Under the pieces are notes generated by a model that worked only from the letters and a program-made list of their open reading frames with translations, was not told the DNA's origin and searched no databases. A stretch of DNA of 64,000 bases from NCBI GenBank assembly GCA_026182355.1, contig JAPFBL010000239.1, positions 977,001-1,041,000 of the forward strand. Reading direction: 5' to 3'. The position numbers and the translations under genes were made by a program. The stretch is from Hermatobates lingyangjiaoensis. Its lineage: Eukaryota > Arthropoda > Insecta > Hemiptera > Hermatobatidae. Below are positions 11,941 through 22,712 of this stretch, piece by piece; position 1 is the stretch's first letter; the number at the start of each line of letters is the position of its first letter.

Positions 11941-12141
11941 TATATATATAGAAAACAAGTAAAAAAGAAACTGTCCTGTTAAAAATGTAGAAACACATAC
12001 AAAAAACGAGATATTTACTTTCAATAAAAAATAAACTAGGAAAGTGTATAACTGAAGAATAAAATAATTAATATGCCACTGTAAAAATAAATAAATACTA
12101 AGAGAGTAAATAAATACCCCAGTATATATATATATATATAT

Positions 12142-12585
12142 ACGAGTTCGAGATTAACAAAGAGCAACACACAAAGTAGGGAAACACACTTACAGACTCA
12201 AATTTTCGGGTAATCCGTCTTCAGGAGAAAAGAGAATGGGAGACAAAGCACGTTGTAGGCGCAACGGCAAGTAACCAACCCGGCAACCGCCAGCGCTGTC
12301 AACCGTACCCGGTCTTAAAGTATAGAATTAGGAGAAGATATAAACAAAAACTCAGATAAGCAGTACTGGTTAGGTAAAACAGTTTATATCTTCTCCTAAT
12401 TCTATACTTTAAGACCGGGTACGGTTGACAGCGCTGGCGGTTGCCGAGTTGGTTACTTGCCGTTGCGCCTACAACGTGCTTGGTCTCCCATTCTCTTTTC
12501 TCCTGAAGACGGATTACCCGAAAATTTGAGTCTGTAAGTGTGTTTCCCTACTTTGTGTGTTGCTCTTTGTTAATCTCGAACTCGT
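12142..12585. mobile_element. Module E inverted pair, 204-bp arms
   Basis: Arms 12142-12345 and 12382-12585 are nearly perfect reverse complements around a 36-bp spacer, with (TA)n on the left flank. The plus arm carries CTC, CTGAAGA, a hairpin, GAA, AATT, T, GAGTC, then GTAAGTGTGTTTCCC. CTC pairs with GAG as stem I. Arm identity this high implies recent formation or gene conversion. Partial copies lie at 43.2, 53.5 and 58.9 kb. Confidence 0.85.
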
Positions 12586-12639
12586 ATTGTGTCCAGTTTG
12601 GATCGTATTTCGTTTTATCAGTGAATATATATATATATA

Positions 12640-12765
12640 AGTCCAAACCACAGTAACAAAAAAAGGACTAATATCTTCCAAATGGTCTTCGTTTGAGTCA
12701 AACTTATACTGATAATGATTGGTATCAGTTTTGACTCTGACGAAGACCGCCTGGTCTTCGACGTT
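12640..12765. mobile_element. Module A inverted pair, diverged
   Basis: A minus remnant (12640-12712) and a plus remnant (12724-12765) retain GTCTTCG and CTGACGAAGACCGC, but little of the rest. Confidence 0.55.
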
Positions 12766-12813
12766 GATTTGTATTTCACGAGCATATTTTTATATGTATA
12801 TATACCTATATAT

Positions 12814-13033
12814 AAATATTTCACATAAACACGTGAAATTACAATGAATGATCAAACCACAATATGAAATGGGAAAACAAGATTCAGATCTTTCAACCGT
12901 AAAAAAGCGGTCTTCGTCAGAGTCAAAAACCCTACTGGATTTTTACTCCAGTTGAGTTTTTGACTCTAACGCGCTTTTTAGGTTGAAAGATCTTAGTCTT
13001 GTTTTCCCATTTTATATTGTGGTTTGATCATAT
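12814..13033. mobile_element. Module A inverted pair
   Basis: Minus copy 12814-12935 has CTGACGA and AGATCT intact. Plus copy 12950-13033 has CTAACGCGC in place of the core. The outer ends are well conserved. Confidence 0.8.
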
Positions 13034-14689
13034 ATATGCATATAAGATCAGTAAAATGTTAAATATTGGGTTGGAACCGAAAACTTAAAAAGCATTATAA
13101 TACTGGATACATTTTCTTCATGGCATTAAGAGAGTTTTAGTTCCAGAGATGGTAAGATTTTTTGACGGTTTCAATAATATTCAACTCATGTCTGTATTGA
13201 TTACAGGAGCAGTGTAACATTTCTGTTAAAATGACACTACGACAATCTCCAGTTCATGGCCTAAAAACTTCATTACTGACATTGATAAACATTTTTTTTT
13301 TTTAAACAAAACTTTCATTTTGTTTGACTCTCAGCTTTACCAAATTGGGTTTTTATATTAACTTTAGTCTTGAAAGCAACAATAATAACGGATTATTTTT
13401 TTTAATAAAGTGAGCTGGAATAAAGGAATAAGAAGTAACTGCTGGAAGCGTGAGTTTTTATTACGACTGTGGTTCTCTACGCTTTTGTGACCTGAATCTT
13501 TAAATTCTCAATATAATAAAGCAGGATATATTTTAATTATACTGAATAAAATTATGACGTTATTATTTTAAAGTAATAATTTCTTGAAGTTTTAGACACA
13601 TGGTGATTATTTCCTCCAATTTGTTGAAGCCAAGTTTCTTCTGGAATACTCTTGTGAAATATCATGGGATGTATAATGTACTTTGATGCCTGAACTACCG
13701 CAGTAATTAATTCTCTTGTTGCAGTTTTTGTGATGACTAATATCTACGACTGACTGTAGTCACATTCCTGTCGGACAGAGGTAAAGATAGGACGTAGTCA
13801 GATAACAAGCCAGAGGTTTGACTGTATGTTATGGTTAAGTGGTGATTCCAGTTTATGTCAATTATGTAAATACAAATTAACTAAATAGGTGAATAGTGAA
13901 TTACTTTTCAAATAATCACTCTTAATAGAAAGAAGACTAGTGGAAGTTTCAAGCTGTGCATGGCTAGCTGACCCTTCGACCCTTGGAATAGGTTTCTCTT
14001 CACTCTAAGTATCCATTCCATCTTACCATCTGTTATAAAATGTATAGTAAAAAATAATTTACCAAATAAAATGACATTATCATCAGCATCGCAGAGATTG
14101 TCAATAATCTAAACTGTGGCCATAAAATACAGCGATTAACCTCCAATGTAATCTTCATTAACTCGACAGCTTTCGGTCTATCTTCAAAGCTGCATCATCA
14201 TCAAAGCTGTATCATTATCAAAGCTGCATCATCATCAAAGCTTGTATGGTCAAGAAGCTGCTCAAACTGCATTAAAAACGGCCATATGACGCCTAAATTA
14301 TGAAGACAGCATTCAAGGTGTAACGGTCTTATGCTAATAATATCTTACCAAACAAAATTATGTTTGCTATCAAATAATATTCAAAATTATACCATGAAAA
14401 GTCATAAAAGGAGTTCTTAAGATTTGATAATGAAGAATAAAGGTAAACATTGCATACTGCTAACAGTATATATGTTCAATTGTAAGTAAATTTAGAAAAC
14501 ACAACTTAATATAAAATCCCCACTAAGAGACGTCATAATAGAGCTTGTTAATTCATTAAATCTGTGAATTTTAAAATAATGACATAAAGTAAATTAAATC
14601 TGTGAATGTTAAAATAATGAGATAAAGTAAATTATATCTTTATTACCATCCAAAGAACTATATAAATACGAACAAAGGAAGCAAGGTGG
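13034..14689. other. Intergenic, no gene seen
   Basis: AT-rich. A short tandem repeat of AAAGCTGCATCATCATC-like units (17-18 bp, about 14187-14243) is present; otherwise nothing recognised. Confidence 0.5.
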
Positions 14690-14692
14690 GTC

Positions 14693-15175
14693 GTCCAGGT
14701 TAGCTGTGTGGTTAACGTAATCGCCTCTTGGCTGGTAGTCCGGGGTTCGATACCCAGCTGACCCTCGATTTATTCACGCAGGAGGTAAATAAATCAGAGT
14801 GCGTGGTCTCCTCGGAGAGGAGGTTAACCCGTCGGTCCCGAGACCTGTACTATGTCAGGTACTCGTTAAAGACCCATACTCTAAATACACTTGAGTACGG
14901 CAAAATTTATGAGTCCAAATGTTATCAATCTTCACTTTGTGGTATCACAAAGGGCCCAATGTTTGACCTATCTGTGGTCAGTCACAGCAACCTAAAGATT
15001 AGCCTACTACAAATTCCACTAGTGTCCCGGTACAAAACGACGCTACTTTGTAGTTTTTTGCTACTTGAGTTAGGAATACTCCTAATCTAGAATCTGTAGA
15101 ATCATCGATCAAACAAAAAAGCCGGTAAACGGCTTACGTTATTACCCGCTAGAGGATCGGTTTAAACAATAAAAA
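14693..15175 (+). mobile_element. tRNA-derived SINE (long copy)
   Basis: The head resembles a tRNA: box A-like TTAGCTGTGTGGTTAACG and box B-like GGTTCGATACC. A body with CCGTCGGTCCCGAG and AGGTACTCGTTAAAGA follows, then a 3' part with GATCAAACAAAAAAGCCGG, CCCGCTAGAGGATCGG and a terminal A/TAA-rich tail. The middle (about 14930-15080) contains ATCACAAAGGGCCCAATGTT, which matches the 51.8-kb repeat, so it may be a composite. A 120-codon frame across it is not a gene. Confidence 0.8.
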
Positions 15176-15179
15176 AAAA

Positions 15180-16252
15180 ATAATAATAAATGTGGGTCAT
15201 TCTCTGTAACTCTCTAGTAATTGACCAATGGTCCAACAAAATTTCTATAATTTCATAAAAATAGATTCATAAAATACTCCAAACTAAAAATAAATAAATA
15301 AACAGAGAAAGGCTGACTTTGACAACAAGTCGGTATTCCCCATAATAAGGGACAGTTTATGGTTCAAAAGGTAATCAGCAGCATGAGTCAAATTAATGGA
15401 ATAAGGTTACAATTCATTAATATCATGATTAATGATGTGGCCATAAATATGTGATATTTGAAATAAATAATATTGGTTTCTAGATATACATATTAATACA
15501 TAAAAATCGTCGAAAAAATAATTTATTTATTTTATTATTTGATTAATTATTAACTGCTATACTACGAGTGAAATAAAATTGATTCTATGGTTATTTTGAC
15601 TTCAAAATATGAAAATCTATTAAGATATCAATGTGAAATTTATACTGGGGTAAATGGATAGTACAAAATTTCCACACAAACCAAGGTTTTTTTAATCGAA
15701 ATTTTATGTTTCTCGTCAGGTAAATATTTTAATGCAAATTACAAATTTAAAATAGAAAAATAAACACAATTATACAGAATAAAATGAAAAAATACAAGGT
15801 GAAATTGTTTCATTAAGACTATAGGTTACCAATAGCGAAAAAAAAATGCGTCTGAAGGTCTCAAGGTATGAAAATCTCTCGAAAACTGTTGAGTGATTTT
15901 TATTTCCACGAAGATTTATGATAACAAAGTAAAAGCCTATCCAATGGTAATAAGTAATAACAAAGTGAGGCTATTATGAATGGGTATAATTTGAAAAGAC
16001 AGTGTTGCATTCAATTTGATTTAATCAGAGAGACTAGATAAGCGCGTTGTTATCAGTTGTAGCAGATAGTGGATTCACCTGTTGCATTCAATGCCAGAAT
16101 CTACACGCACTCTGTGTAGCTAATAACCCCTTAGGGGGTGTCGACAATTGTGCCATTAGCAGCAGTTAAACACAACCCAGTACTTAATGAGACTCCTCAA
16201 CACCGGCTCTCTGACCACTGGCGTGCTAATTAATGTGCGGACAAGCCGAGCG
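15180..16252. other. Intergenic, no gene seen
   Basis: AT-rich sequence without recognised features up to the possible exon at 16.25 kb. Confidence 0.4.
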
Positions 16253-16361
16253 TGCTGCCGTCGCAACAAGCAGTGACGGAGCGGTCCATGACGACGTGGG
16301 ACCAAATAGCCAAGTGTCTGGCGCAGATTAGCCACTCGGAGCAAGGCTGTCTTCATCATCT
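16253..16361 (+). CDS. Possible terminal exon of an unknown host gene
   Basis: A short island much richer in G+C than its surroundings. In one plus-strand frame it reads with balanced composition (residues such as MTTWDQIAKCLAQ and SEQGCLHHL) and ends in TAA at about 16361. An in-frame stop lies just upstream, so it could only be a terminal exon. A candidate acceptor AG (GGACAAG) with a branch-like TGCTAAT lies just 5', but the pyrimidine tract is weak. No family was recognised. A 67-codon frame on the other strand covers the same island and is equally unproven. Confidence 0.2.
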
Positions 16362-16466
16362 ATAACTGACCCATCGTCCGTAACAACACTTAATATTCCA
16401 CATCAACGTAATCAACATAATTACATTACGGTGCATTATCACAACTTAGTAACTGTAAAATTGAGG

Positions 16467-16700
16467 GCCAGGTTAGCTCAGTGATTAACGTACTCACCTC
16501 TGGACTGCTAGGTCCGGGTTCAATCCCAACCTGACCCTCAATTTATTCATGCGGAAGGTGAATAAATCTGAGTACAACGTCCCTAGGAGAGGACGTTAAG
16601 CCGTCGGTCCTGAGCCAGTACAATGCCAGGTATTCGGGACAATACCAGTGTTAAAGATCCCTACTGGAAATTTACTTGAGTTAGACAAACCTTAGACTCC
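16467..16700 (+). mobile_element. tRNA-derived SINE
   Basis: The same family as the copy at 14.7 kb, with a better preserved head: box A-like TTAGCTCAGTGATTAACG and box B-like GGGTTCAATCCC. The body has GAGAGGACGTTAAGCC, GTCGGTCCTGAG and ACTTGAGTTAGACAAA. It ends beside the minisatellite. Confidence 0.85.
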
Positions 16701-16720
16701 CAATGTAGAATCACAGCCAA

Positions 16721-16978
16721 AGGTGGCATCCACAGGTGTCATCCATAGGTGCCATTCACAAGTAGCATCCACAGGTGCCAGCCATAGGTGGCACCCACAG
16801 GTGCTATCCATAGGTGTCATCCACAGGTGGCATCCCTAGGTGTCATCCACAGGTGGTATCCATAGGTGTCATCCACCGGTGGCATCCCTAGGTGTCATCC
16901 ACAGGTAGCATCCACAGGTGCCAGCCATAGGTGGCATCCACAGGTGTCATACATAGGTGACATCCATAGGTGGTATCC
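16721..16978. repeat. 13-bp minisatellite, ~20 copies
   Basis: Units of the form CAYAGGTGNCATC repeat about 20 times with frequent single-base changes, directly after the 3' part of a SINE. An apparent open frame (16866-17126) is repeat translation. Confidence 0.95.
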
Positions 16979-17489
16979 AAGAAGTGATTCTACTGTGATG
17001 TGTCAATTTAGCGTCAAAAAAATAGCTATATTCCTTTTAACCGTCTTCAGGATTTTGAGAAGGTTATGCACATATGAAACCAGTACTTCCGTCCAACTTT
17101 GTTTGAGCTGGAAGTCTATTGGATAAAATTTGAAGCTAATCTATTAGAAAATTTCAAATAATTAATGTAATTAGCCAGTTTACTTACTCAAATCAAAGCC
17201 AAAGCCAGCGATTCAGTATATTTAAAACTTTTATAGTCGGGAGGTTCTAATTTTTGAAAATAATTAATGCAAACTATGGAATAGAATAGTGAAAAAACTG
17301 GATATTTGTCAACAAACATAAATCATCTTTCTAGAGGAAAGAGTCCATTTGTCACATTTCAATATCATAGTAAAATACTACAATTCACTAAGATCGAATT
17401 TTTTCACGATCAATATACTTTACTTATAGTAAAGTAAAAAAAAAAAGAAACTCAGAAATATATTCGAACCTTTCTTAATTTTTTTTTAT
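16979..17489. other. Intergenic, no gene seen
   Basis: AT-rich; nothing recognised. Confidence 0.4.
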
Positions 17490-17885
17490 TTACTCATTTA
17501 AAATAAATGCTCTAATTTTTAAAATATTTACATAAAAATGAAATATATTTGCAGCCTGCCTTTTGTGTACAATTCCTAGGAGAGAGGCAAGGTTGGTTTC
17601 ATCTGACCACTTGTTATTGAAAAAGGTTTGGGGTAAGAAGGCTTCCCTTTGAGGGCCATAGATAGGACAACTCAATACTATACGAGCCAAAGTCTTACAT
17701 TCCTGCATATTGTATATTGTACAGATTTTATCAGTTTTAATTTTATATAAGATACCTCTGAACGATAGCTGTAGAATGTCACCGCCTGCTGTTCTTATTT
17801 CTGTCAGTGTTCTTTGATAATTGTATGTTAAATTGAGATCTGGATTTAAATAGCTAATATCTATGTGATTAAAACTGTTTATCAT
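17490..17885 (-). pseudogene. LINE ORF2 C-terminal remnant
   Basis: A 131-residue open stretch whose middle reads ICTIYNMQECKTLARIVLSC followed by PIYGPQREAFL. This is the layout of the C-terminal cysteine-rich region of non-LTR retrotransposon polymerases (C-x2-C, H, then CPxYxxxRExFL), with the second cysteine and the histidine changed. The frame ends ILKIRAFILNE before a stop, as such proteins often do. No RT domain is visible upstream (higher coordinates), so it is a 5'-truncated or decayed copy. Jockey, R1 or I-type origin is not resolved. Confidence 0.6.
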
Positions 17886-18725
17886 TCTATATAATTTACT
17901 GTAAGAAGAGCTTTGTATTCGAAATCAATAGATTAATAGTATTATAAGTCGTTCCTTAGAATCCAATAACTAATTTTTATGGTTTACTCCTAGCAGTGTG
18001 CCATAGAGCAGAGTTATGCAGAGAGGGAAAAAGCCATGGAATCTCAAAGGGGAAGAAAGGATTTCATAAATCTCACTGTAAAAGAAAAATATCGTAATAT
18101 CTGAATTCCAGAAGGTAATAAAGATGCCTTGGTAAAATGTGGGATTGCCGTCTTGAAAAATAACCCTTTCTTTGCAAAGAAATTTCAAATATTTCGAGAA
18201 TTCTCTTATAAAACAATGGAAAGAAGAATAATAAAATTAAATTTTGAGACGGCCTAGATAAACTAGAATTATTAGCGTTCTATATTTTTTTTTCTATTTC
18301 AAAAGCTTAAAGATAACTAAAAAATATATATCTCATAATATTTGTAGTACAGCAGGCTACAGTGTACTAAAATTATTAAATATACTATATATCCCCCTCA
18401 TATTGCAAACTGGACATTTGAAAAGGAAATGAAAAATAATTAATGAAATTATCCTACATCTAAAATTAAAAATTATCTTAAAACGAAATTTTTTGTTAAA
18501 TTTTTCTGACATTTTTCAGGCAAAAAGGGAATATTTTGTTTTAAATGGGAAACTTTGTCTTAAATCTTCAATATAGAGGAAGCTCAAATAAACCATGTAA
18601 GAGATCCACTGGCTATTGGAACAAAAGTCATGTGTTATCCAGTAAGAGATTACATATTTCATAACATGAAATCTATACTTTCGCTTTTCAAAAATGTGTT
18701 TATTGTTGTAATTATACCAATGATA
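17886..18725. other. Intergenic, no gene recognised
   Basis: It contains minus-strand open frames of 72 and 89 codons that could be decayed continuation of the LINE at 17.5 kb. Neither shows a recognisable motif. Confidence 0.3.
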
Positions 18726-18876
18726 TTCTGAGGTTAATGGATAAACAAACAAAAGTCTCCACACAAAAGAAGTTTTATTCAACACACTTCGAAGTGTTCG
18801 AAACGTGTTGTTGTTTTTGAATAAAACTTCATTTGTGTGGGGACTTTTGTTTGTTTATCCATTTTGCCTCAGAATG
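18726..18876. mobile_element. Module H palindrome
   Basis: Arms of about 60 bp (ATTCTGAGG through TTTTATTCAA and its complement) enclose ACTTCGAAGTGTTCGAAACG. The centre carries GAAACGT like modules C and I, but no CTGANGA core. Confidence 0.7.
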
Positions 18877-19182
18877 AGTAAATACCACACAATTATGGAT
18901 TGCACAACTAATGATTTACTAATTATATTGTATGCATACAATATGCATAAAATATGCAAATGGTGTGATATACAAAAATAAGGATATATATTGTTAAATG
19001 AATCAATCACTATCCGTACTACCTCTAGGACTAAAAATCCTCTCCCATTTAGACATTTATTTTTGTACCCAAGAAGTCTGATATAATGTTTACTTATGGT
19101 AAAGTAGAGTGTTGGCCACACAGGGTTTTTTAAATAAGATTTACAGATTGATAAAATATTTTTGTAGAAATAAATATATGTA
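18877..19182. other. Intergenic, no gene seen
   Basis: AT-rich; an 88-codon minus frame shows no recognisable motif. Confidence 0.3.
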
Positions 19183-19240
19183 TATCAAGATTTCACATAA
19201 TCACGTAAAATAACAATCAATGATCAAACCACAATATGAC
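19183..19240 (-). mobile_element. Module A outer fragment
   Basis: (TA)n-proximal end only (ATTTCACATAATCACG to AACCACAATATG). It is joined directly to module I. Confidence 0.75.
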
Positions 19241-19380
19241 AAAAACCCTTTGTGTTCTAGCCCTGAGGATGTCTTGAAGTAAAGACGAAACGTTGGCAAA
19301 GAGGTGATTTCAAATAATTAACCCTGAAGAAATCTCGAGAAGAAAAATAGATATTTATTATTAATTGTGGTGAAGAAAAC
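19241..19380 (+). mobile_element. Module I (hammerhead-like)
   Basis: Core: GCC, CTGAGGA, hairpin GTCTT/AAGAC of 5 bp, GAA, ACGT, T, GGC. GCC pairs with GGC as stem I. One extra T lies between CTGAGGA and the hairpin. An inverted pair of the same module is at 53.8-54.1 kb. Confidence 0.7.
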
Positions 19381-19404
19381 AATATCTTGATATATATACA
19401 TATA

Positions 19405-19628
19405 TGTTCCAACTATAATATGAAATGAAAAAAAAAAGACTATGATCTATCAACCATCTTCAGGAGAGATAAGAGAGGTTGGAGGCGGTCTCGAACGTCT
19501 CCCGGTCTCCAACCGTCTCTGAACCTGTGTGCTTGGTTTCCCTCTCTTATCTCTTCTGAAAACACTTCAAACCAAAAATTAGAGACTGTATATGTGTGTT
19601 TTTAAGTTCTCTACGTATATTGAACTAT
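19405..19628. mobile_element. Module J, inverted and rearranged
   Basis: The minus part (19405-19490) joins a module A outer end to CATCTTCAGGAGAGATAAGAG. The plus part (19535-19628) has TTCTGAAAACACTTC, AAAAATTAGAGACTG and ATTGAACTATATG. It resembles D and E in having AATT, A, GAGA after the hairpin. Confidence 0.6.
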
Positions 19629-19634
19629 ATGTAT

Positions 19635-19742
19635 ATAAATGTTCAAACTACAATAAGAAATATAGAAAAGAAGGTTAAGATCTTTCAACTGTAACTTCTT
19701 CTTCGTCTTCGTCTTCTCAGAGTCAAAAGCCAACTGAAACTT
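19635..19742 (-). mobile_element. Module A, core altered
   Basis: Outer parts conserved. The hairpin region is expanded by TTCTTC/GTCTTC repeats, so the ribozyme-like core is disrupted. Confidence 0.7.
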
Positions 19743-19757
19743 GTTACTTATATATAT

Positions 19758-19957
19758 AAATGATCAAACCACAATAAGAAATGGGAAAACAAGACTAAGA
19801 TCTTTCAACCGTAACAAGCGGTCTGATATCAGTTGGGTTTTTGACTCTGACGAAGACCGCTTGTTACAATTGAAAGATCTTAGTCTTGTTTTCCCATTTC
19901 TTATTGTGGTTTGATCATTGATTGTTATTCACGTTTTTATGTGAAATCTTATATAAT
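19758..19957. mobile_element. Module A inverted pair
   Basis: The minus half is shortened (it ends at CAAGCGGTCT). The plus half is complete, with GACT, CTGACGA, GAA, AGATCT, T, AGTC and the outer CACGTTTTTATGTGAAATC. Confidence 0.85.
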
Positions 19958-20685
19958 ATATATATTAATATATATATATTATAATATATATATATAACTG
20001 TATTCGATAAATAAGAAATATACTTACTTTATTATTAAGTATCACCGTAACTTTGAATAAAAAAAATAGACTTAATTTATTTTTTGAATAACTGCAAATT
20101 TCCATTTAAGCTACAATAAAGGTAGGGTTGTACTGTGACAGAAACAGCAGTGATAGGTATACTCGTGTGCTAAACATTAGCTGCTCGGAGGGACTGCATT
20201 TCTTGCGAGTGCTAAATCGCTTTAAATGATCCCCTGTTTTGCAAAGTCGATTAAACAGGTACACTGATAAGGTATCATACTTAAGGATAGTATCCTTGTT
20301 TTAGTAGCACAGTTTAATTCAAGTAGCAATTGTAAGGCTATGCCTTTTAATAATTACAACAAAACAAATGTTGTTGGGTGATTAGCACTAATTAAGAATA
20401 GCCAGCCAAGTTTTAACACCCATCTTTAGCCATCTGTTTTAAGATAAAGTGGTTGAACATTTCTTGTTATTTAAAGCAATGTAAACTTCTCTTACTACCT
20501 TTTATTGCCAAATACCTATTCAAAGCTATTTATTTCTTTATCCTATCAGTGATAACGAAATATATTCTCTTGAAAGCCCTTCAGACTAGGGCATTATATC
20601 AGTGTTTAACAGGTTTTCCTTTTAATAGTGGCAACACTGCAACTCTAGTGTTAGAATGCAGCTTTCACGATGATTAATATTCATG
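19958..20685. other. Intergenic, no gene seen
   Basis: (TA)n-rich at 19960-19996, then AT-rich sequence. The 74-codon frame at 20453-20677 shows no family features. Confidence 0.4.
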
Positions 20686-20694
20686 TATTCCTTT

Positions 20695-20803
20695 ATACTT
20701 TTCGAAATCAAAGAGGCAGTAAGTGTGTTTGTTCCTTTGTTCTGTGATTTAATGTGAAACGTTTGTTGTCCTTTTGGATCGTTTTCCTGTTAATAAAATA
20801 TCA
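20695..20803 (+). mobile_element. Module D fragment
   Basis: Only the 3' part (GCAGTAAGTGTGTTTGTTCC through GGATCGTTTTCCTGTT); the core is missing. Confidence 0.75.
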
Positions 20804-20835
20804 TATATATATATGCAGTAAAGTATAGATACAGA

Positions 20836-21072
20836 GTAAAAGATTGATTACACTTACAGTCTCTAAATATCGGTTGAACCGCCATCAGGAGAGTAGAGAT
20901 AGGGAGACCTATCAAAGTGTCGCACACTTCGAAGTGCGCTTAGTGTCCCTATCTCAACTCTCCTGAAGATGGTTCAACAGAAAATTAGAGACTGTAAGTG
21001 TGTTCATATTTTTACTCTGTGTATGTAGATTACAGTGAAACGTTTGTTGTTCTCATTCAATGTTTCTACTGG
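20836..21072. mobile_element. Module D inverted pair
   Basis: Minus half 20836-20912 and plus half 20940-21072. The plus core is CTCTC, CTGAAGA, hairpin, GAA, AATT, A, GAGA. The centre has a small CACTTCGAAGTG palindrome. Confidence 0.75.
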
Positions 21073-21095
21073 CCTCCAGAGAAACTATATATATA

Positions 21096-21262
21096 CAAAA
21101 CTATAGTTTATCGGGACTCGGTCAGTTCTTCAGCTTCCAATTAAACTCTCATTGCCAATGTTTCGGTCTTTATTTAAAACCTTTTTCATAGGCAGAAGTA
21201 TAAATTTTGAAACAGAAAAAGTAAGTATTACATTACAAATTATTTTACAAAGAAAAAAAGTA
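21096..21262 (-). mobile_element. Module C
   Basis: Full minus-strand copy with GACTCGGTCAGTTCTTCAG, the GAAACATTGGC-type core and the AGGCAGAAGTATAAATTTTG extension. Confidence 0.75.
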
Positions 21263-21868
21263 TGTGGATTTTAATTTTAACAACAACTGTAGTCTGAATG
21301 AACACGTGACACTGAACAGTTCATATCAGTGAACCCATGGTGATATCAGTGTTACCTCCTTCCCCAGGCTTCTCATTCTTCATCTCGCTTTTTTTCTCCA
21401 TATAACTTTAAAATCCTGTTAAATCTTGCAGCAGGAGCCCCCAGAGATCACCACATGGAATAGTCACCATGTGAAGTTAACAAGATAAATGCTCAATAGT
21501 AATACGGAAATAATTACCCAGGAGAATGACCATAACTTCTGATTATAGAGGCGCTGCACATCCCAGATAAGAAACAATCATTAAATGCCCAGGCTAGTGG
21601 ATTTAACAGGTAGTTTGTATTTAGATATTACTTAGATTGTTTGTAGAATATACATTGATAAAGGTCATTGAATAACCAAAACCAGTCTGTTTTTATTTTT
21701 CATAGTGTAGTGCAGTTATCAGTATAAAATAAATATTGGTGAACTATAAAAGCAAATCTTTTGGTGAGCATGTTTATGCTCTTCCCTGCCAATGGAAGTC
21801 CTTAATAAGAAGATTGGAAAAAGTATCGAAGAAATACGAGAGGATAAAGATAGGCAATCAATTTAATG
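21263..21868. other. Intergenic, no gene seen
   Basis: Moderately GC-balanced sequence without recognised features; (TA)n follows at 21869-21892. Confidence 0.4.
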
Positions 21869-21902
21869 AAATATATATATATATATATATATATTCATCG
21901 AT

Positions 21903-21995
21903 AAAAAGATTTCACATAAACACGTGAAATAACAATCAATGATCAAACCACCAAAGTCTTGTTTTCCCATTTCTTATTGTGGTTTGATCATTCAT
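21903..21995. mobile_element. Module A inverted pair, centre deleted
   Basis: The outer halves (CACGTGAAATAACAATCAAT and GTTTTCCCATTTCTTATTG) meet directly. Both cores are lost. Confidence 0.75.
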
Positions 21996-22009
21996 ATATA
22001 TAGTTCATT

Positions 22010-22231
22010 GTACATAAAAAAACAGAGAAATTAAAAGCACAAACTTACAGTCTCTACAGGAATCCAAGCGCACTGATTTCAGGTTGTGGTTTCCTTCTCT
22101 CTTATCTTTCCTGAAGACGTTTCAACCCGAAAATGAATGACTGTAAGCGTGTGATTTTAATTTCTCTATGTTTCTTTATGTACATTGAACTATATTTGTC
22201 CTTTTCGAATTGTATTTTTATCGAAAAACTA
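22010..22231. mobile_element. Module J pair
   Basis: The plus core reads TTTC, CTGAAGA, hairpin-like GTTTCAACC, CGAAAATGAATGACTG. The minus half is degraded. The tail GAACTATATTTGTCC is shared with the 19.6 and 43.5 kb copies. Confidence 0.6.
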
Positions 22232-22246
22232 TATATATATATATAT

Positions 22247-22371
22247 ATATACACTTTAACACATAGAAAAGAACACAGAAAGACACTACAGAACTCACTT
22301 CGATATTTCGACATCCGTCGTCATCGGGAAGAAGTGCGAAGTACTCGCGTTGAGAAGCAAACTGCTACTCT
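22247..22371 (-). mobile_element. Module K
   Basis: Minus-strand copy, almost identical to the 44.06-kb arm, including GCGAAGTACTCGCGTTGAGA. The core on the minus strand is CCGATGA rather than CTGATGA. Confidence 0.8.
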
Positions 22372-22394
22372 ATATATATATATATATATATATA

Positions 22395-22553
22395 CTTCAA
22401 ATAAACCGTGACATATAGACAGAAACATAACAAAGACTCACTTTTTAATACTTCGACCGTAATGGTGGTTTTTCTCAGGAGAAGAAGTGAATTGACGGAG
22501 GGACGGCAGTCAACTCAATCTGTCCTGCCGGACCGTTTCCGTTTATCATGGTA
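22395..22553 (-). mobile_element. Module L
   Basis: Minus-strand copy (AACCGTGACATATAGACAG; GACCGTAATGGTGG). A better preserved plus copy is at 59.47 kb. Confidence 0.7.
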
Positions 22554-22574
22554 TATATATATATATATATATTT

Positions 22575-22712
22575 ATATATACAAAACTAAGGTTTATCGA
22601 GACTCGGTCAGTTCTTCAGGTTCAAATTAAACTCTCATTGCCAACGTTTCGGTCTTTATTTAAAACCTTTTTAGTTTCTATTCCACGGTCGATATTTTTA
22701 TCAATATTTATA
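22575..22712 (-). mobile_element. Module C
   Basis: Minus copy with GAGACTCGGTCAGTTCTTC, the AACGTTTCGGTC core and a second segment TCTATTCCACGGTCGATA seen beside other C copies (43.85, 62.29 kb). Confidence 0.75.

Noticed and set aside
11760..11951. Short frames rich in Ile-Tyr
   Set aside because: (TA)n microsatellite read as IYIYIY joined to module sequence; the same happens at many module borders.
14728..15090. 120-codon frame
   Set aside because: Lies wholly in a tRNA-derived SINE.
16467..16540. Functional tRNA gene
   Set aside because: The A and B boxes are present, but the stems are imperfect and the sequence continues into a SINE body shared by other copies.
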